DNA of 64,000 bases from Dehalococcoidia bacterium UBA7891 (lineage in GTDB: Bacteria > Chloroflexota > Dehalococcoidia > Lucifugimonadales > UBA826). Each line of letters opens with the position of its first letter. Positions within the stretch are counted from its first letter, which is position 1. The notes below the pieces were generated by a model, which was not told the DNA's origin, did no database searches, and saw only the letters and a program-made list of their open reading frames with translations. The position numbers and the translations under genes are program-made. Below, one piece after another: positions 16,775 through 26,438 of the stretch. Location: assembly GCA_002500485.1 (NCBI GenBank), contig DLRJ01000113.1, positions 1,534 to 65,533 of the forward strand, written 5' to 3'.

Positions 16775-18295
16775 ATGAAAGCTTTATTAAGTGTCTACAA
16801 CAAAAGAGAAATAGAGCTTATGGGAATTGCTCTTAGTGAAGCTGGATACGATATCGTGAGTACAGGGGGCACTTACAACTCTCTGAAGAAAGCTGGCGTT
16901 CCAGTGAAGCAGATATCGGATCTCACGGGTTCCCCTGAGATATTGAATGGAAGAGTGAAGACGTTGCACCCGAAAGTCCATGGTGGAATTTTGGCCAGGC
17001 GTGACATTCCTGAGCATTTAGAAGAAATAGAATCACATGGCATATCTGAAATAGACGTGGTGGTAGCGAATTTATATCCGTTTGTCGATACAGTGAAAAA
17101 AGACGATGTTTCATTGTCTGAGGCATTGGAAAATATCGATATAGGTGGACCGACAATGATTCGGTCGGCCGCTAAAAATTTTCCCGATGTATTGGTTATC
17201 GTAGATCCAAGTGATTATGGTTGGGTCGCTGAGAAGATTTCTTGTGGCCAAAGTTTCACCAAAGAGGAACGAAAAAAGTTAGCTCAAAAAGCTTTCCAGC
17301 ATGTGGCTGTGTATGATACTGCAATATCAACTTGGCTGAGCGAAGCTCCTCTGGAATCTACGGAGTTATCCATTGGGCTTAATAAGGTAACGGATCTAAG
17401 ATATGGGGAGAACCCTCACCAAGATGCTGTTTTATATCGGGATACATTAGGTGAAGGGGGAATCGTACAGGCTGAACAACTCCATGGATTACCGATGTCT
17501 TACACGAATTATTTGGATGCAGATGCAGCATGGACAACAGTAACAAGTTTTAGCCAGACAGCTTGTGTCGTTGTAAAGCATACGAACCCCTGTGGCATTT
17601 CAGTGGATGATGATCAAGCCTCTGCATATGAAGGCGCCTTTCAAGGTGATTCTATTTCTGCTTATGGGGGAATAGTTGGGTTTAATACCGTGGTAACAAA
17701 AAAAACAGCCGAGTCAATGCGTGGAGTTTTGTTCGACATAATTGTTGCGCCTGACTATGAAGTGGATGCCTTGGATATTTTGAGGAAGAGGAAAAGAACC
17801 CGGGTTCTTAAGGCTCGCAACGACTCTGGACCGTTTTCAAACCTAGAGGCGTTGACAATAACTGGTGGTATGTTAATTCAAACATCTGATCGAATTCAGG
17901 AGGACCCTGCCACATGGAAGATTGTTACTGATAGGCATCCAACTGAAACTGAATTAAGAGACCTTGAATTTGCATGGAGCTGCTTGCGCCATATTAAATC
18001 CAACACAATAGTTTTAGCTAAAGACACCACATTAGTGGGGATGGGAGCAGGACAACCAAATAGGCTTGTGAGTGTGCATCTCGCATTGAGAATTTCAGGA
18101 GATAGGTCCATTGGTTCAACTCTAGCTTCTGATGCCTTTATGCCATTTGCCGATAATGTGGAATTGGCTGCCAGAGGTGGAATCACCGCTATTATTCAAC
18201 CTGGCGGGTCTATAAGAGATGAAGAAGTAATAGAGGCGGCAAATCATCACTCTATTTCTATGATGTTTACGGGGATAAGGCATTTTAATCACTGA
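16775..18295 (+). CDS. purH: Bifunctional AICAR transformylase/IMP cyclohydrolase
   Basis: PurH carries out the last two steps to IMP. The 506-residue protein begins with the MGS-like cyclohydrolase domain (S-T-G-G-T near 30; R-V-K-T-L-H-P-K-V-H-G-G-I near 60-75). The AICAR transformylase domain follows, with K-H-T-N-P-C-G (about 265-271), where Lys and His are catalytic. The end, A-I-I-Q-P-G-G-S-I-R-D, is typical. An AAGGGG ribosome site precedes the ATG. It ends the purine block. Confidence 0.97.
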   Translation: MKALLSVYNKREIELMGIALSEAGYDIVSTGGTYNSLKKAGVPVKQISDLTGSPEILNGRVKTLHPKVHGGILARRDIPEHLEEIESHGISEIDVVVANLYPFVDTVKKDDVSLSEALENIDIGGPTMIRSAAKNFPDVLVIVDPSDYGWVAEKISCGQSFTKEERKKLAQKAFQHVAVYDTAISTWLSEAPLESTELSIGLNKVTDLRYGENPHQDAVLYRDTLGEGGIVQAEQLHGLPMSYTNYLDADAAWTTVTSFSQTACVVVKHTNPCGISVDDDQASAYEGAFQGDSISAYGGIVGFNTVVTKKTAESMRGVLFDIIVAPDYEVDALDILRKRKRTRVLKARNDSGPFSNLEALTITGGMLIQTSDRIQEDPATWKIVTDRHPTETELRDLEFAWSCLRHIKSNTIVLAKDTTLVGMGAGQPNRLVSVHLALRISGDRSIGSTLASDAFMPFADNVELAARGGITAIIQPGGSIRDEEVIEAANHHSISMMFTGIRHFNH

Positions 18296-18319
18296 CTAAT
18301 GATGCTCTAGGGGAATATT

Positions 18320-19078
18320 TTGAGCGGATTTTCAAATTCTTTAGATATTGTGATACCTGTACTTAACGAGGAAAAGGCATTAGAGAACAGCATTCATACC
18401 CTTGTTTCATTTTGCCAAAATAAAATCGGACATTATGATTGGGTTATTACAGTAGCTGACAACGGATCCACCGATCAGACCTTGCAGATCGCTGAAATGT
18501 TATCAGAACAATATTCCAGAGTTCGGTTTATACGGTTGGAGGAGAGAGGTAGAGGGAGGGCACTTAAAATGGCTTGGTCTCAAAGCGAAGCAGCGATATT
18601 GGCTTACATGGATGTAGATCTTTCCACAGATTTAAATTGTTTACCTCAATTCTTAGAACCACTCAATAGTTTAAAATTTCAGATCGTTATCGGATCTAGA
18701 TTAATTTCGGGGTCCAAAGTAGTGGGAAGGTCTTTTAAAAGAGAATTTATCTCACGTTGTTATAGTATTCTCTTTAGAACGATGTTTTTTGTCTCCTTTA
18801 AGGACGCTCAATGTGGATTTAAAGCTATATCTAGACAAGTGGCCCAAGAAGTTGTTCCGCTCGTCAAAAATAATGGTTGGTTTTTTGATACGGAGCTTTT
18901 GATATTGGCTGAGAAGAATGGTTATCCGGTTTTAGAAATTCCAGTGAAGTGGGTGGATGATCCAGATTCTAGAGTGGATGTACTAAAAACTGCGGTTGAA
19001 GATATAAAAGGTCTATTAAGACTTAGATTTCAAGATTTAGATAAATCTCGAAAATTGCTTAAATTCAATAAATCATGA
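18320..19078 (+). CDS. Family 2 glycosyltransferase (dolichyl/polyprenyl-phosphate type)
   Basis: A 252-residue GT-A fold enzyme. It has the family start D-I-V-I-P-V-L-N-E-E, the V-A-D-N-G-S-T-D-Q-T nucleotide segment and an acidic metal site in Y-M-D-V-D-L-S-T-D. The order and the Q-C-G-F-K-A segment resemble DPM1/ALG5-like synthases that load a sugar onto a lipid phosphate. There are no C-terminal membrane helices, so it should be peripheral. The start is TTG with AGGGG 6 bases away. It lies 24 bases after purH. The sugar and acceptor are unknown. Confidence 0.85.
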   Translation: MSGFSNSLDIVIPVLNEEKALENSIHTLVSFCQNKIGHYDWVITVADNGSTDQTLQIAEMLSEQYSRVRFIRLEERGRGRALKMAWSQSEAAILAYMDVDLSTDLNCLPQFLEPLNSLKFQIVIGSRLISGSKVVGRSFKREFISRCYSILFRTMFFVSFKDAQCGFKAISRQVAQEVVPLVKNNGWFFDTELLILAEKNGYPVLEIPVKWVDDPDSRVDVLKTAVEDIKGLLRLRFQDLDKSRKLLKFNKS

Positions 19079-19208
19079 GACTAGATTGCTATGGCAGACC
19101 GGCGAGAGTACAATTGGAAACCCACAAATTCCTTCACTAGTGACGACAGGTAAATTATACAATTAGGAACAGAAGAAAAGCTTTCTTACTGTGCTGTAGG
19201 CCTGCTGA

Positions 19209-20240
19209 ATGACAACACCTCAATTTGATATAAGACCATCACTAATCAAAGGTGATCCGGCTGACGCGTACTTACATTGGACCAAAGAAGTTATGCGTTT
19301 GGAATCTTTGAACCCTAAGGTGTTAATGGATTTTTCGACCCCTAACCCTGGTGTTTTATGTGGAGTTGAAGAAGCTAAAGCTCTGCTTTTAAATGTACTA
19401 CCCAAGGTTGAACAGGATCGACAGGCAAGTAACGGTGGCGATATCGTACAAGTTTGGGCGATGGAAGAAGGTGAAAAATTTGAAGCTGGAGAACCCGTTT
19501 TGCGAGTTATAGCGAAATATGCTTCATTCGGTCTCTACGAAACTAGCATATTGGGTATGCTTTCATCGTCTAGTGGATGGGCTACTGCCTCCAATGAATG
19601 TGTTGAGGCGGCTGGAGAAACCACGGTAATAGCTTATGGCGCTCGGCATATACATCCCAATGTGGCGCACATACTCGACTACGCTTCAGTTGTAGGTGGT
19701 TGTTCTTCCGTTTCTACTATTTTGGGGTCCAAACACGCAGGAAGGAACCCACTTGGGAACATGCCTCACAGCTTACCTTTATTGTTTGGGGATACAGTTG
19801 CTGCTGCCCAGGCATTTGATAAGCATATTGGTATGGAAACTCAACGAATAGTGGTGGTTGATACTTTTAAGGATGAAGCAGAAGAATCTCTAAACGTTGC
19901 GGAAGCTCTCAGGGATCGGCTTAGGGGGATAAGGTTGGACACACCAGCTGAAAGGGGTGGTGTTACTCCCATGTTGGTTAAGGAAATTCGAAATCGACTT
20001 GACCATATGAATTTCAAGCATGTGGAAATATACGTAAGTGGTGGATTCACTCCTGAAAAAATCCAAGAGTTTCAAGAGTTGAAGGCACCTGTTAATGGAT
20101 ATTTAGTTGGTAGTTACATTTCTTCTGCTGTCCCAAATGAATTTCGAGCGGATATTCTTGAAATAGAAGATAAACCAGTTGCTAAAAGAGGCCGTGTTCC
20201 AGGTCGTCTTGACGGAAATCGATTAGATAGGATTCTTTAG
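19209..20240 (+). CDS. Nicotinate phosphoribosyltransferase family protein
   Basis: A 343-residue enzyme of the type II phosphoribosyltransferase fold. Visible markers are Y-G-A-R-H-I-H-P near 140, G-C-S-S-V-S-T-I near 162, M-P-H-S-L-P near 185 and V-V-D-T-F-K-D-E near 215. It ends with a V-S-G-G-F-T-P-E-K-I phosphate-binding loop. NaPRT joins nicotinate to PRPP for NAD salvage. It is shorter than the classical PncB and closer to the archaeal/thermophile-type group, so a quinolinate-like alternative substrate is less likely but possible. It has 130 bases of non-coding DNA upstream. Confidence 0.85.
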   Translation: MTTPQFDIRPSLIKGDPADAYLHWTKEVMRLESLNPKVLMDFSTPNPGVLCGVEEAKALLLNVLPKVEQDRQASNGGDIVQVWAMEEGEKFEAGEPVLRVIAKYASFGLYETSILGMLSSSSGWATASNECVEAAGETTVIAYGARHIHPNVAHILDYASVVGGCSSVSTILGSKHAGRNPLGNMPHSLPLLFGDTVAAAQAFDKHIGMETQRIVVVDTFKDEAEESLNVAEALRDRLRGIRLDTPAERGGVTPMLVKEIRNRLDHMNFKHVEIYVSGGFTPEKIQEFQELKAPVNGYLVGSYISSAVPNEFRADILEIEDKPVAKRGRVPGRLDGNRLDRIL

Positions 20241-20308
20241 TTTTGAGCTAATAGACCTCGTTCCTGTGAGGATATAATTTGGAATTGGATGGCGTTAAAA
20301 AACCAATT

Positions 20309-21736
20309 TCAATATTTTTCAGGATCAAATTCAATATAAAGAGAATGTTCACTTTTTGATGGCATCGCCCACTCTGCTACCCTCCAACCTACCACGGCAG
20401 CGATTCCCATATTTGAAACTATTAGTGGAACAGAATCTCTATCTATTCGTGGTATTTTTGAATCCACCATGAAATCTTGTAACTTTTTAGTGTTTTTCAT
20501 GCCAGATGGTTGAAACACATCGCCTGGATTTCGAGAACGCACCCATAATGATTGATTCATCAAATCTTTATTTAGAAACGTTGATTTCACCCTTTTTACA
20601 TTCTTATTCTCAGAAGAAAAATTACAGGGTTTCAAAAATGCCGATATTTTCCAACGATCGGTGACAGTAGTTCCTGGAGTTGCTATCCCTGTGGGGCGAT
20701 TCAAAACAGGTGCGGGTAAAAAATCGTCGTTAGACTTGGATATTAAAAGAGTGTCATAACTTTTAGTTGCAATAACCTTTCCCGGAAGATTAACTGAGCG
20801 TCCTGAAATCCCTTTAGTTATATCTAACATCAATTCGACGTGATTATATGTCAGGTTATGCTCATCGCCTTTCATGTCTGTGGCGGCCTTTTTTAAAATT
20901 CTCCATGTCAAAGAAGCATCTAACCGTTGAAGTCGATTTATATTGAGTACAATAACCCCGTTTGATGTTGTGGCAATGGAAGGCCAAATCTCTTCTATTT
21001 TTGATTGTATATAATCATGGTCCCTCCTAGCTAAATTTCCTAATTTAACAAGAGATTTGGATATTTCAGGGTTATATTTTTTCAAAGACGGAATCAACTC
21101 TAATCGGATTGAATTACGGGTATACTCTGTCGAAAAATTCGTACTGTCTGCTTTCCACGGAATATCGTAATCCTCACAATATTTGAGTATGGATTCTCGG
21201 CTCACGGAAAGCATCGGTCGAAATATTTTTAAAGCCAATCCTTGAATTGTTTGAGTCGATAACTTGGCCATACCTTGAAGTCCATTTAGACCAGAACCTC
21301 GGATAGCATGCATTAGTATAGTTTCCGCTTGGTCATCAAAATTATGCCCTAGAGTGAGAACCGAATTCCTTTTACTTTGAGAGATGTGGGTTGCAAAGAA
21401 TTCAAATCTCGCGGTGCGAGCTGCCGCTTCCACTGACATCTTATTTTTCTTAGAGAGTGCTAGAACATTGCCTTGAGATACAAAAGTTGGGACATCTAAC
21501 AATTTAAAGAAATTCTTCACGAAGTCGGAATCTGATTTTGCTTCCTTGCCTCTGATCTGATGATTGAAATGAAGAATCTCAATCTCAGAATGCAGCTTAG
21601 GGTTACTTGTAATTAAAACATGGGCCATTGCCATGGAATCAGGCCCACCAGAAACCGCAAGTGAAAGAGGACGACCTGAAAGATTGTTGCTATGTACTGA
21701 ATTTATAATGGTTTCCCGAAGTGATTCCGGTTTCAT
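20309..21736 (-). CDS. tilS: tRNA(Ile)-lysidine synthase
   Basis: TilS adds lysine to C34 of the minor tRNA-Ile, so that it reads AUA. From ATG 21736 it has 475 residues. The PP-loop S-G-G-P-D-S is at 29-34, and a G-H-N-F-D-D-Q-A-E-T motif near 115 is the second signature. The C-terminal TilS substrate domain (S-R-N-P-G-D-V-F-Q-P-S-G-M) is present. A GTG three codons earlier is in frame, but AAAGGTG is spaced for the ATG. It is the last gene of a minus-strand run that starts at recA. Confidence 0.94.
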   Translation of the reverse strand: MKPESLRETIINSVHSNNLSGRPLSLAVSGGPDSMAMAHVLITSNPKLHSEIEILHFNHQIRGKEAKSDSDFVKNFFKLLDVPTFVSQGNVLALSKKNKMSVEAAARTARFEFFATHISQSKRNSVLTLGHNFDDQAETILMHAIRGSGLNGLQGMAKLSTQTIQGLALKIFRPMLSVSRESILKYCEDYDIPWKADSTNFSTEYTRNSIRLELIPSLKKYNPEISKSLVKLGNLARRDHDYIQSKIEEIWPSIATTSNGVIVLNINRLQRLDASLTWRILKKAATDMKGDEHNLTYNHVELMLDITKGISGRSVNLPGKVIATKSYDTLLISKSNDDFLPAPVLNRPTGIATPGTTVTDRWKISAFLKPCNFSSENKNVKRVKSTFLNKDLMNQSLWVRSRNPGDVFQPSGMKNTKKLQDFMVDSKIPRIDRDSVPLIVSNMGIAAVVGWRVAEWAMPSKSEHSLYIEFDPEKY

Positions 21737-21766
21737 GTACAACACCTTTGAAAGGGGTTTTTAGAG

Positions 21767-22375
21767 TCAGTCAATGGGGCATATATCGTTCATTCTAAGT
21801 AGGCGAGATGAGTCATTTTCAATCTCAATGAATGACAATGATCCTAGATCAATAACTAGTTTTTCAAAGTTGTTGGATTTAATTCCTAATACATTGCAGA
21901 GTATGCCCTGTATCGGGAAAAGGTGAGCCACAACAACAACCAAGGATTCATTATATTCATCAAAGATATTTAGAATGGATTTCCAAGCTCTTGTATGCAC
22001 CTCTCCAAGAGTTTCACCACCTGGAGGTCTGGCAGTAGAATGGTCACGTCTCCAACTTTTCATATAGTCAGGATATTTATCATTCATGTCCGAGGCTTTG
22101 ATGCCCTCCATTTCACCGGAATTCATCTCTTTCAAGCCATCAATAAAGATGGGATTTAGGTTAGTGTAGTTAGAAATATATCTGGCAGTTTCCTTTGCTC
22201 TTTGGTATGGACTTGAGAATAGGATAGTGGGAGAAGGGTCCATTAAAGATATTTTTTTTGCAGCTGCTTTGGCTTGATCCCTTCCTAATTCCGTTAAAGG
22301 TACGTCACTTGTTCCGAGGACTAGTTGTTCTTTATTCGCTATTGTTTCGCCGTGTCTAACCAGTATTATCTGCAT
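21767..22375 (-). CDS. Histidine phosphatase family protein (phosphoglycerate mutase-like)
   Basis: A 202-residue enzyme with the R-H-G-E signature (Arg7, His8, Glu10), where His8 becomes phosphorylated. S-S-P-Y-Q-R-A-K-E-T-A supplies the second arginine, and a second His lies in V-A-H-L-F-P near 150. The family includes cobalamin-synthesis and broad-specificity phosphatases, and the sequence does not choose. The start overlaps the end of the upstream CNNM/CBS gene by about 20 bases, implying coupling. It could be the missing third partner of the SCO1664/DUF3090 pair 5 kb away, but this is only a guess. Confidence 0.85.
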   Translation of the reverse strand: MQIILVRHGETIANKEQLVLGTSDVPLTELGRDQAKAAAKKISLMDPSPTILFSSPYQRAKETARYISNYTNLNPIFIDGLKEMNSGEMEGIKASDMNDKYPDYMKSWRRDHSTARPPGGETLGEVHTRAWKSILNIFDEYNESLVVVVAHLFPIQGILCNVLGIKSNNFEKLVIDLGSLSFIEIENDSSRLLRMNDICPID

Positions 22376-23675
22376 CAAGTATTTTGTCCGATTTTGAATC
22401 TTTGGGTGTTTTCATAGGGTTTGGATTTCTTGTGATTAGTAGAGACTCAACCCGAAATCGGTCCATTTCTAATATGCGAAAGGTCATATCTTCATATTCA
22501 AACTCATCATTTATCTTAGGTATTTCACCTATCTGATCAAGTACAAAACCGGCTATTGTCTCGTATTCGCCTTCTGGTAGTTCTAAATCCATCTCGCTGT
22601 TAGCGTCCGCTATATCCATGCCACCTTCAATTTGGAAAACGTTGGGCCTGATGTTTTCGTATTCAATTTCTGGCGATTCACCCTCTTCACCAACCTTACC
22701 GACTATCAGCTCTGTTAGTCTTTTTAGCGTCACAAGACCGGCAAGGCCACCATACTCATCAAGGCAGATCGCCATTTGGTTACCAGCGTGTCGTAATTCT
22801 TCAAAAAGTTCGGATGCCCATTTTGTTTCGGGAACAAAGTGAGCATCTCGAATAACATCAGTTACAGAATCATTTCCATTTATTCCTTTGGTTGATAAAA
22901 TTCTTAACACATCCTTGGCAGAAATAATCCCAACAATATTTTCGTTTGTATCCTTATAAATTGGGAATCGTGTGTGAGAGTGTTCAGAGTAAATATTTAG
23001 GAAGTCATTAAGGGTGGTCCCTCGGTCCATAACAATAATTTCGGTTCGTGGGGTCATTATCTCCCTGACCTGTGTGTCTCCAAAACGGAAAACATTTTCT
23101 AGCATTTCGGCTTCATTTGGCTCTACAGTGCCTTCAGCCTCACCAAGATCTATCATTGATAAAATCTCGCCTTCTGTCACTACTTCTTCTTGTTCCTTTC
23201 CAAAAATAGATTGGGTGGTCCTTGATAACCACTGAAGGAATAGAATCAAGGGGTATAGGGAAAGTTCTATTAATTTCAGAGGCCTCGCGTATAAAAACGA
23301 CACTCGCTCCGATTTTTTTACAGCAAGACTTTTGGGGATTATTTCTCCAAATATTAACAGCAATCCTGTACCTACTATCGTAGCCGCAGCGACAGCAACA
23401 GGGCCTTCCTTTAACCATTTGACAGCTAGGGCCGTGACTACTGCTGTAAAGGCAACATTTACTAGGTTATTGCCTAATAATATGGTTGAAAGTAATCTTT
23501 CTGTGTTAGTCACCATATCGTGAACACGTTTTGCCCCGGGTATGTTGTTAGTCACCAAATAATTTAGACGTGTTCTTTGAAGAGATAGAAAAGCAGCTTC
23601 TGAACTTGAAAAGAAGGCAGACAGAAGAAGAAATACCCCAATTAGTACTATGCTTACAGCTGTGTCGGTCGACAA
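22356..23675 (-). CDS. CNNM/CBS/CorC_HlyC-domain membrane protein (hemolysin-like)
   Basis: A 439-residue protein in the usual order. A CNNM (DUF21) membrane domain (1-190) begins with the F-F-S-S-S-E-A-A-F segment. Two CBS repeats follow (about 205-330, marked by I-M-T-P-R-T-E-I and D-E-Y-G-G-L-A-G-L-V), then the C-terminal CorC_HlyC domain (about 345-425). Such proteins are linked to magnesium or cobalt efflux and only nominally to hemolysis. The TTG start has GGAGGT 5 bases away. It sits between recX and the histidine phosphatase. Confidence 0.9.
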   Translation of the reverse strand: MSTDTAVSIVLIGVFLLLSAFFSSSEAAFLSLQRTRLNYLVTNNIPGAKRVHDMVTNTERLLSTILLGNNLVNVAFTAVVTALAVKWLKEGPVAVAAATIVGTGLLLIFGEIIPKSLAVKKSERVSFLYARPLKLIELSLYPLILFLQWLSRTTQSIFGKEQEEVVTEGEILSMIDLGEAEGTVEPNEAEMLENVFRFGDTQVREIMTPRTEIIVMDRGTTLNDFLNIYSEHSHTRFPIYKDTNENIVGIISAKDVLRILSTKGINGNDSVTDVIRDAHFVPETKWASELFEELRHAGNQMAICLDEYGGLAGLVTLKRLTELIVGKVGEEGESPEIEYENIRPNVFQIEGGMDIADANSEMDLELPEGEYETIAGFVLDQIGEIPKINDEFEYEDMTFRILEMDRFRVESLLITRNPNPMKTPKDSKSDKILDADNTG

Positions 23676-23749
23676 AAACTACCTCCAATATCTACGTAAC
23701 ACCGGACAGATTATGGAGATAATTATAGATTGATTGCGTTGGCGGTGTT

Positions 23750-24295
23750 TTAAAAAGAAGATTGATTGTTATTCCAGGCTTCTGATATGACCGTGCGGGA
23801 GATAGAAAAATTAAACCCTCTTCTCTGTAAATAGCCTTCCAGTTTTTTATAAAAATCCTCTTTTCCAAGCCCATTTAGTGATCTAGCTTTTTTATTAGCG
23901 CATAAGGTAGCGTTCTCAATATCGCTTAGCTGTGAAATGGCTTTTTCTGCAAAATGTTCTGAAATTCCTTTTGAAAGCAACTCTTGTTTAATAGACTTTT
24001 TACTTTTTGGTCGAGATTGTTGCCTACTATCAACCCACATTTGAGCGAACCTTTGATCATTAAGTAATCCTTCTCTATACATTTGAGCAACTGAATCTAA
24101 AACTATTTCATGGGAAAATATTTTCAGTAGTCGTATTCGTAGCTCGCCCTCACTTCTGGGTCGATATGAGATGAATCGCCTGGATACATTGTTGGCATTC
24201 TCGAGGTCTTTGTCACTTTGCAAAAAGTCAGGTGGTTCTGATGAAATATTTTCATTAGAGCCGTTTAAATTTTCGGGCAATTTTATAATTTTCAA
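23750..24295 (-). CDS. recX: RecA regulatory protein RecX
   Basis: RecX binds RecA filaments and limits strand exchange. The 181-residue protein shows the RecX three-helix repeats: R-P-R-S-E-G-E-L-R-I-R-L, then G-L-L-N-D-Q-R-F-A-Q-M-W-V-D-S-R, then S-K-G-I-S-E-H-F-A-E-K-A-I. The first 30 residues are a poorly conserved tail. The TTG start is the only plausible start before the core, though its ribosome site is weak. It follows recA by 14 bases, the classical recA-recX arrangement. Confidence 0.92.
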   Translation of the reverse strand: MKIIKLPENLNGSNENISSEPPDFLQSDKDLENANNVSRRFISYRPRSEGELRIRLLKIFSHEIVLDSVAQMYREGLLNDQRFAQMWVDSRQQSRPKSKKSIKQELLSKGISEHFAEKAISQLSDIENATLCANKKARSLNGLGKEDFYKKLEGYLQRRGFNFSISRTVISEAWNNNQSSF

Positions 24296-24309
24296 GGTAA
24301 AGAACTTAT

Positions 24310-25368
24310 TTATATAGCTTTGTTTACTTCTTCGTCACTCCCAAAATCATCCATTGGTACGATTACATCATCCATTGGTTCTGGATTTAATGCTGCTTTA
24401 ACCATTTCATTAATTTCATCAGTTAAAACCGGATTTTCTTTAAGGAATGTTTTAGCACTTTCTCTTCCACGTCCTATTTGGACTTCCCCAAAAGAATAGA
24501 AAGCCCCACTCTTTTTCACGATAGAGTGATCAACAGCTAAATCTAGTAAATCACCTTCCCTACTTATGCCTTCGTTGAACATAATGTCGAATTCAGCTGT
24601 TTTAAATGGAGCAGCCAGTTTATTTTTTACAACTCTCGCCCGAACACGATTACCGACAATGTCAGTTCCCTGCTTTAAGGATTCTATTTTTCTAAGATCA
24701 ATTCGAACAGAGCTGTAGAACTTAAGTGCTCGTCCACCAGGTGTTGTTTCTGGACTTCCCCAGAAAACACCAACCTTTTCTCTAATTTGGTTTATAAATA
24801 TAACGGCAGTGTTTGATTTGCTTATAGACGAAGTTAATTTCCGAAGACCTTGTGACATCAGTCGTGCTTGCAACCCTATGTGAGAGTCGCCCATATCTCC
24901 TTCCAGTTCAGCCTTTGGCACCATAGCGGCAACACTGTCAATCACGACCACATCCACTGCACTGCTGCGGACAAGATATTCACATATCTCCAAAGCTTGT
25001 TCTGCAGTGTCGGGTTGAGAGACTAGGAGATTTTCGGTGTCGACGCCACAACGAGCAGCATAACTAGGGTCGAGAGCATGCTCTGCATCAATGTAGGCTG
25101 CAGTTCCTCCGTCTCTTTGTGCAGAGGCCATAACATGATATGTGAGAGTTGATTTGCCGGAAGATTCAGCTCCGTATACTTCAGTAACTCGACCTTTCGG
25201 TATTCCGCCCATCCCGAGACCAGCATCGAGAGAGGGTGAGCCTGTTGAAATAGAATCTACTGCCACATCTTGAGCGTCACCCAGCTTCATTACAGCACCT
25301 TTGCCAAAATGTTTGTCTATTTGGCTGATGGCTAGTTCTAGAGCTGTTGTTTTTTCTTTTTTGTCCAT
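24310..25368 (-). CDS. recA: Recombinase RecA
   Basis: RecA forms filaments on ssDNA for homologous recombination and promotes LexA cleavage. From ATG 25368 it has 352 residues. Walker A is G-A-E-S-S-G-K-S-T (66-74). The V-V-V-I-D-S-V-A-A-M Walker B and the F-I-N-Q-I-R-E-K-V-G-V segment are intact, and there is no intein. The ATG has AGGAG at 7-base spacing; a longer open frame reaching 25404 lacks such a site. recX lies directly downstream. Confidence 0.98.
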   Translation of the reverse strand: MDKKEKTTALELAISQIDKHFGKGAVMKLGDAQDVAVDSISTGSPSLDAGLGMGGIPKGRVTEVYGAESSGKSTLTYHVMASAQRDGGTAAYIDAEHALDPSYAARCGVDTENLLVSQPDTAEQALEICEYLVRSSAVDVVVIDSVAAMVPKAELEGDMGDSHIGLQARLMSQGLRKLTSSISKSNTAVIFINQIREKVGVFWGSPETTPGGRALKFYSSVRIDLRKIESLKQGTDIVGNRVRARVVKNKLAAPFKTAEFDIMFNEGISREGDLLDLAVDHSIVKKSGAFYSFGEVQIGRGRESAKTFLKENPVLTDEINEMVKAALNPEPMDDVIVPMDDFGSDEEVNKAI

Positions 25369-25452
25369 CAAGAATCTCCTGAAAACTTTTAGTGCATGAG
25401 GCATAAATATGAATATTTACAAGAAGGTTAGCACAGCGATGTTACAAAGTAA

Positions 25453-25496
25453 ATACAAATGTTCTAAAAAGAATCAGTAAAATAGAACATGAGTAC
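25453..25496 (-). promoter_or_regulatory. Possible SOS-box-like half-sites upstream of recA
   Basis: On the recA strand, GTAC-TCAT-GTTC (25485-25496) differs by one base from the Gram-positive LexA core GAAC-N4-GTTC. GAAC-ATTT-GTAT (25453-25464) differs by two. Both lie in the 140-base gap between recA and sucD. No lexA is in the window, and the binding site of this lineage is not known to me, so this is a weak call. Confidence 0.25.
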
Positions 25497-25508
25497 GATA
25501 AAAGAATG

Positions 25509-26384
25509 TTAAGAAATCAGCTCTTTGAGGGTGTCCCCAATTTCACCTGGTCCTGGGATTATAGAGACTCCAGCGGCAGAGAGGGCAGCCTGTTTTTCCT
25601 CGGCTTTTCCGGCAGAGCCGGTAATGATAGCCCCCGCATGGCCCATTCGTTTTCCTGGAGGGGCACTTTGGCCTACTATCAAGGCGGCAATTGGCTTTTT
25701 GAACTCACTTTTAATGTATTCCGCAGCTTCTTGCTCTTTTGTTCCGCCAATCTCCCCTATCATAACCACATTATCTGTATCAGGATCATCCTTAAATTTT
25801 TCTAAGATATCCACGAATGTCACTCCGGATACTGGGTCGCCACCAATCCCTACACATGTCGACTGGCCAATGCCGAGTTGAGTCAATTGTCCGACTGCTT
25901 CATATGTTAGGGTGCCACTTCTTGAGACGACACCGGTCCTACCGGGCAAATGGATATGGCCTGGCATGATTCCCATTTTGAAGTTTTCTCCAGGAGAAAT
26001 GATTCCTGGGCAGTTGGGTCCAATTAGAGTGACTTCCTTATCTCTAAGATACCTGACCACCTTTATAGTATCTTGGACTGGGATCCCTTCGGTGATACAG
26101 GCAATTACTTCTATACCGGCATCTATGGATTCAACGATCGCGTCTGCTGCGAATGCAGGTGGGACAAAAATCAAAGAGGCATTGGCAGAAGTTTCTTTTA
26201 CGGCCTGTTGCACTGTGTCATAGACAGGAACCGTCGTATTAAAATTCTGTCCACCTTTTCCGGGAGTCACCCCTGCTACCAGATTTGCACCATACTCGGC
26301 CGATCTTTGTGCATGATAGCTACCTTCTTTTCCGGTAATTCCTTGGACTAATAGCTTGGTTGATTTATCTACGAGAATACTCAT
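25509..26384 (-). CDS. sucD: Succinyl-CoA ligase [ADP/GDP-forming] subunit alpha
   Basis: SucD pairs with SucC in the TCA cycle, converting succinyl-CoA to succinate with nucleotide triphosphate formation. The 291-residue protein starts with the CoA-binding domain (L-V-Q-G-I-T-G-K-E-G). The phospho-His lies in the K-R-M-G-H-A-G-A-I-I-T-G segment near 245, and M-I-G-E-I-G-G-T-K-E-Q is the other signature. It is 54 bases downstream of sucC on the same strand. Confidence 0.97.
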   Translation of the reverse strand: MSILVDKSTKLLVQGITGKEGSYHAQRSAEYGANLVAGVTPGKGGQNFNTTVPVYDTVQQAVKETSANASLIFVPPAFAADAIVESIDAGIEVIACITEGIPVQDTIKVVRYLRDKEVTLIGPNCPGIISPGENFKMGIMPGHIHLPGRTGVVSRSGTLTYEAVGQLTQLGIGQSTCVGIGGDPVSGVTFVDILEKFKDDPDTDNVVMIGEIGGTKEQEAAEYIKSEFKKPIAALIVGQSAPPGKRMGHAGAIITGSAGKAEEKQAALSAAGVSIIPGPGEIGDTLKELIS

Positions 26385-26438
26385 GTATTTGTTCCTATAA
26401 GCTGGAGTAAATGTATGTATTGGTAACTTATGTTTGGG

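Noticed and set aside
19092..19154. A 20-codon ATG frame between the glycosyltransferase and the nicotinate phosphoribosyltransferase
   Set aside because: It is very short and lacks a ribosome site or any recognisable motif.
20240..20309. Short complementary segments (AATTGG/CCAATT) between convergent genes as a terminator
   Set aside because: The stem is AT-rich with a 14-base loop and would be unstable.
25369..25404. A longer RecA with 12 extra N-terminal residues
   Set aside because: AGGAG is spaced for the inner ATG, and known RecA proteins start near that point.
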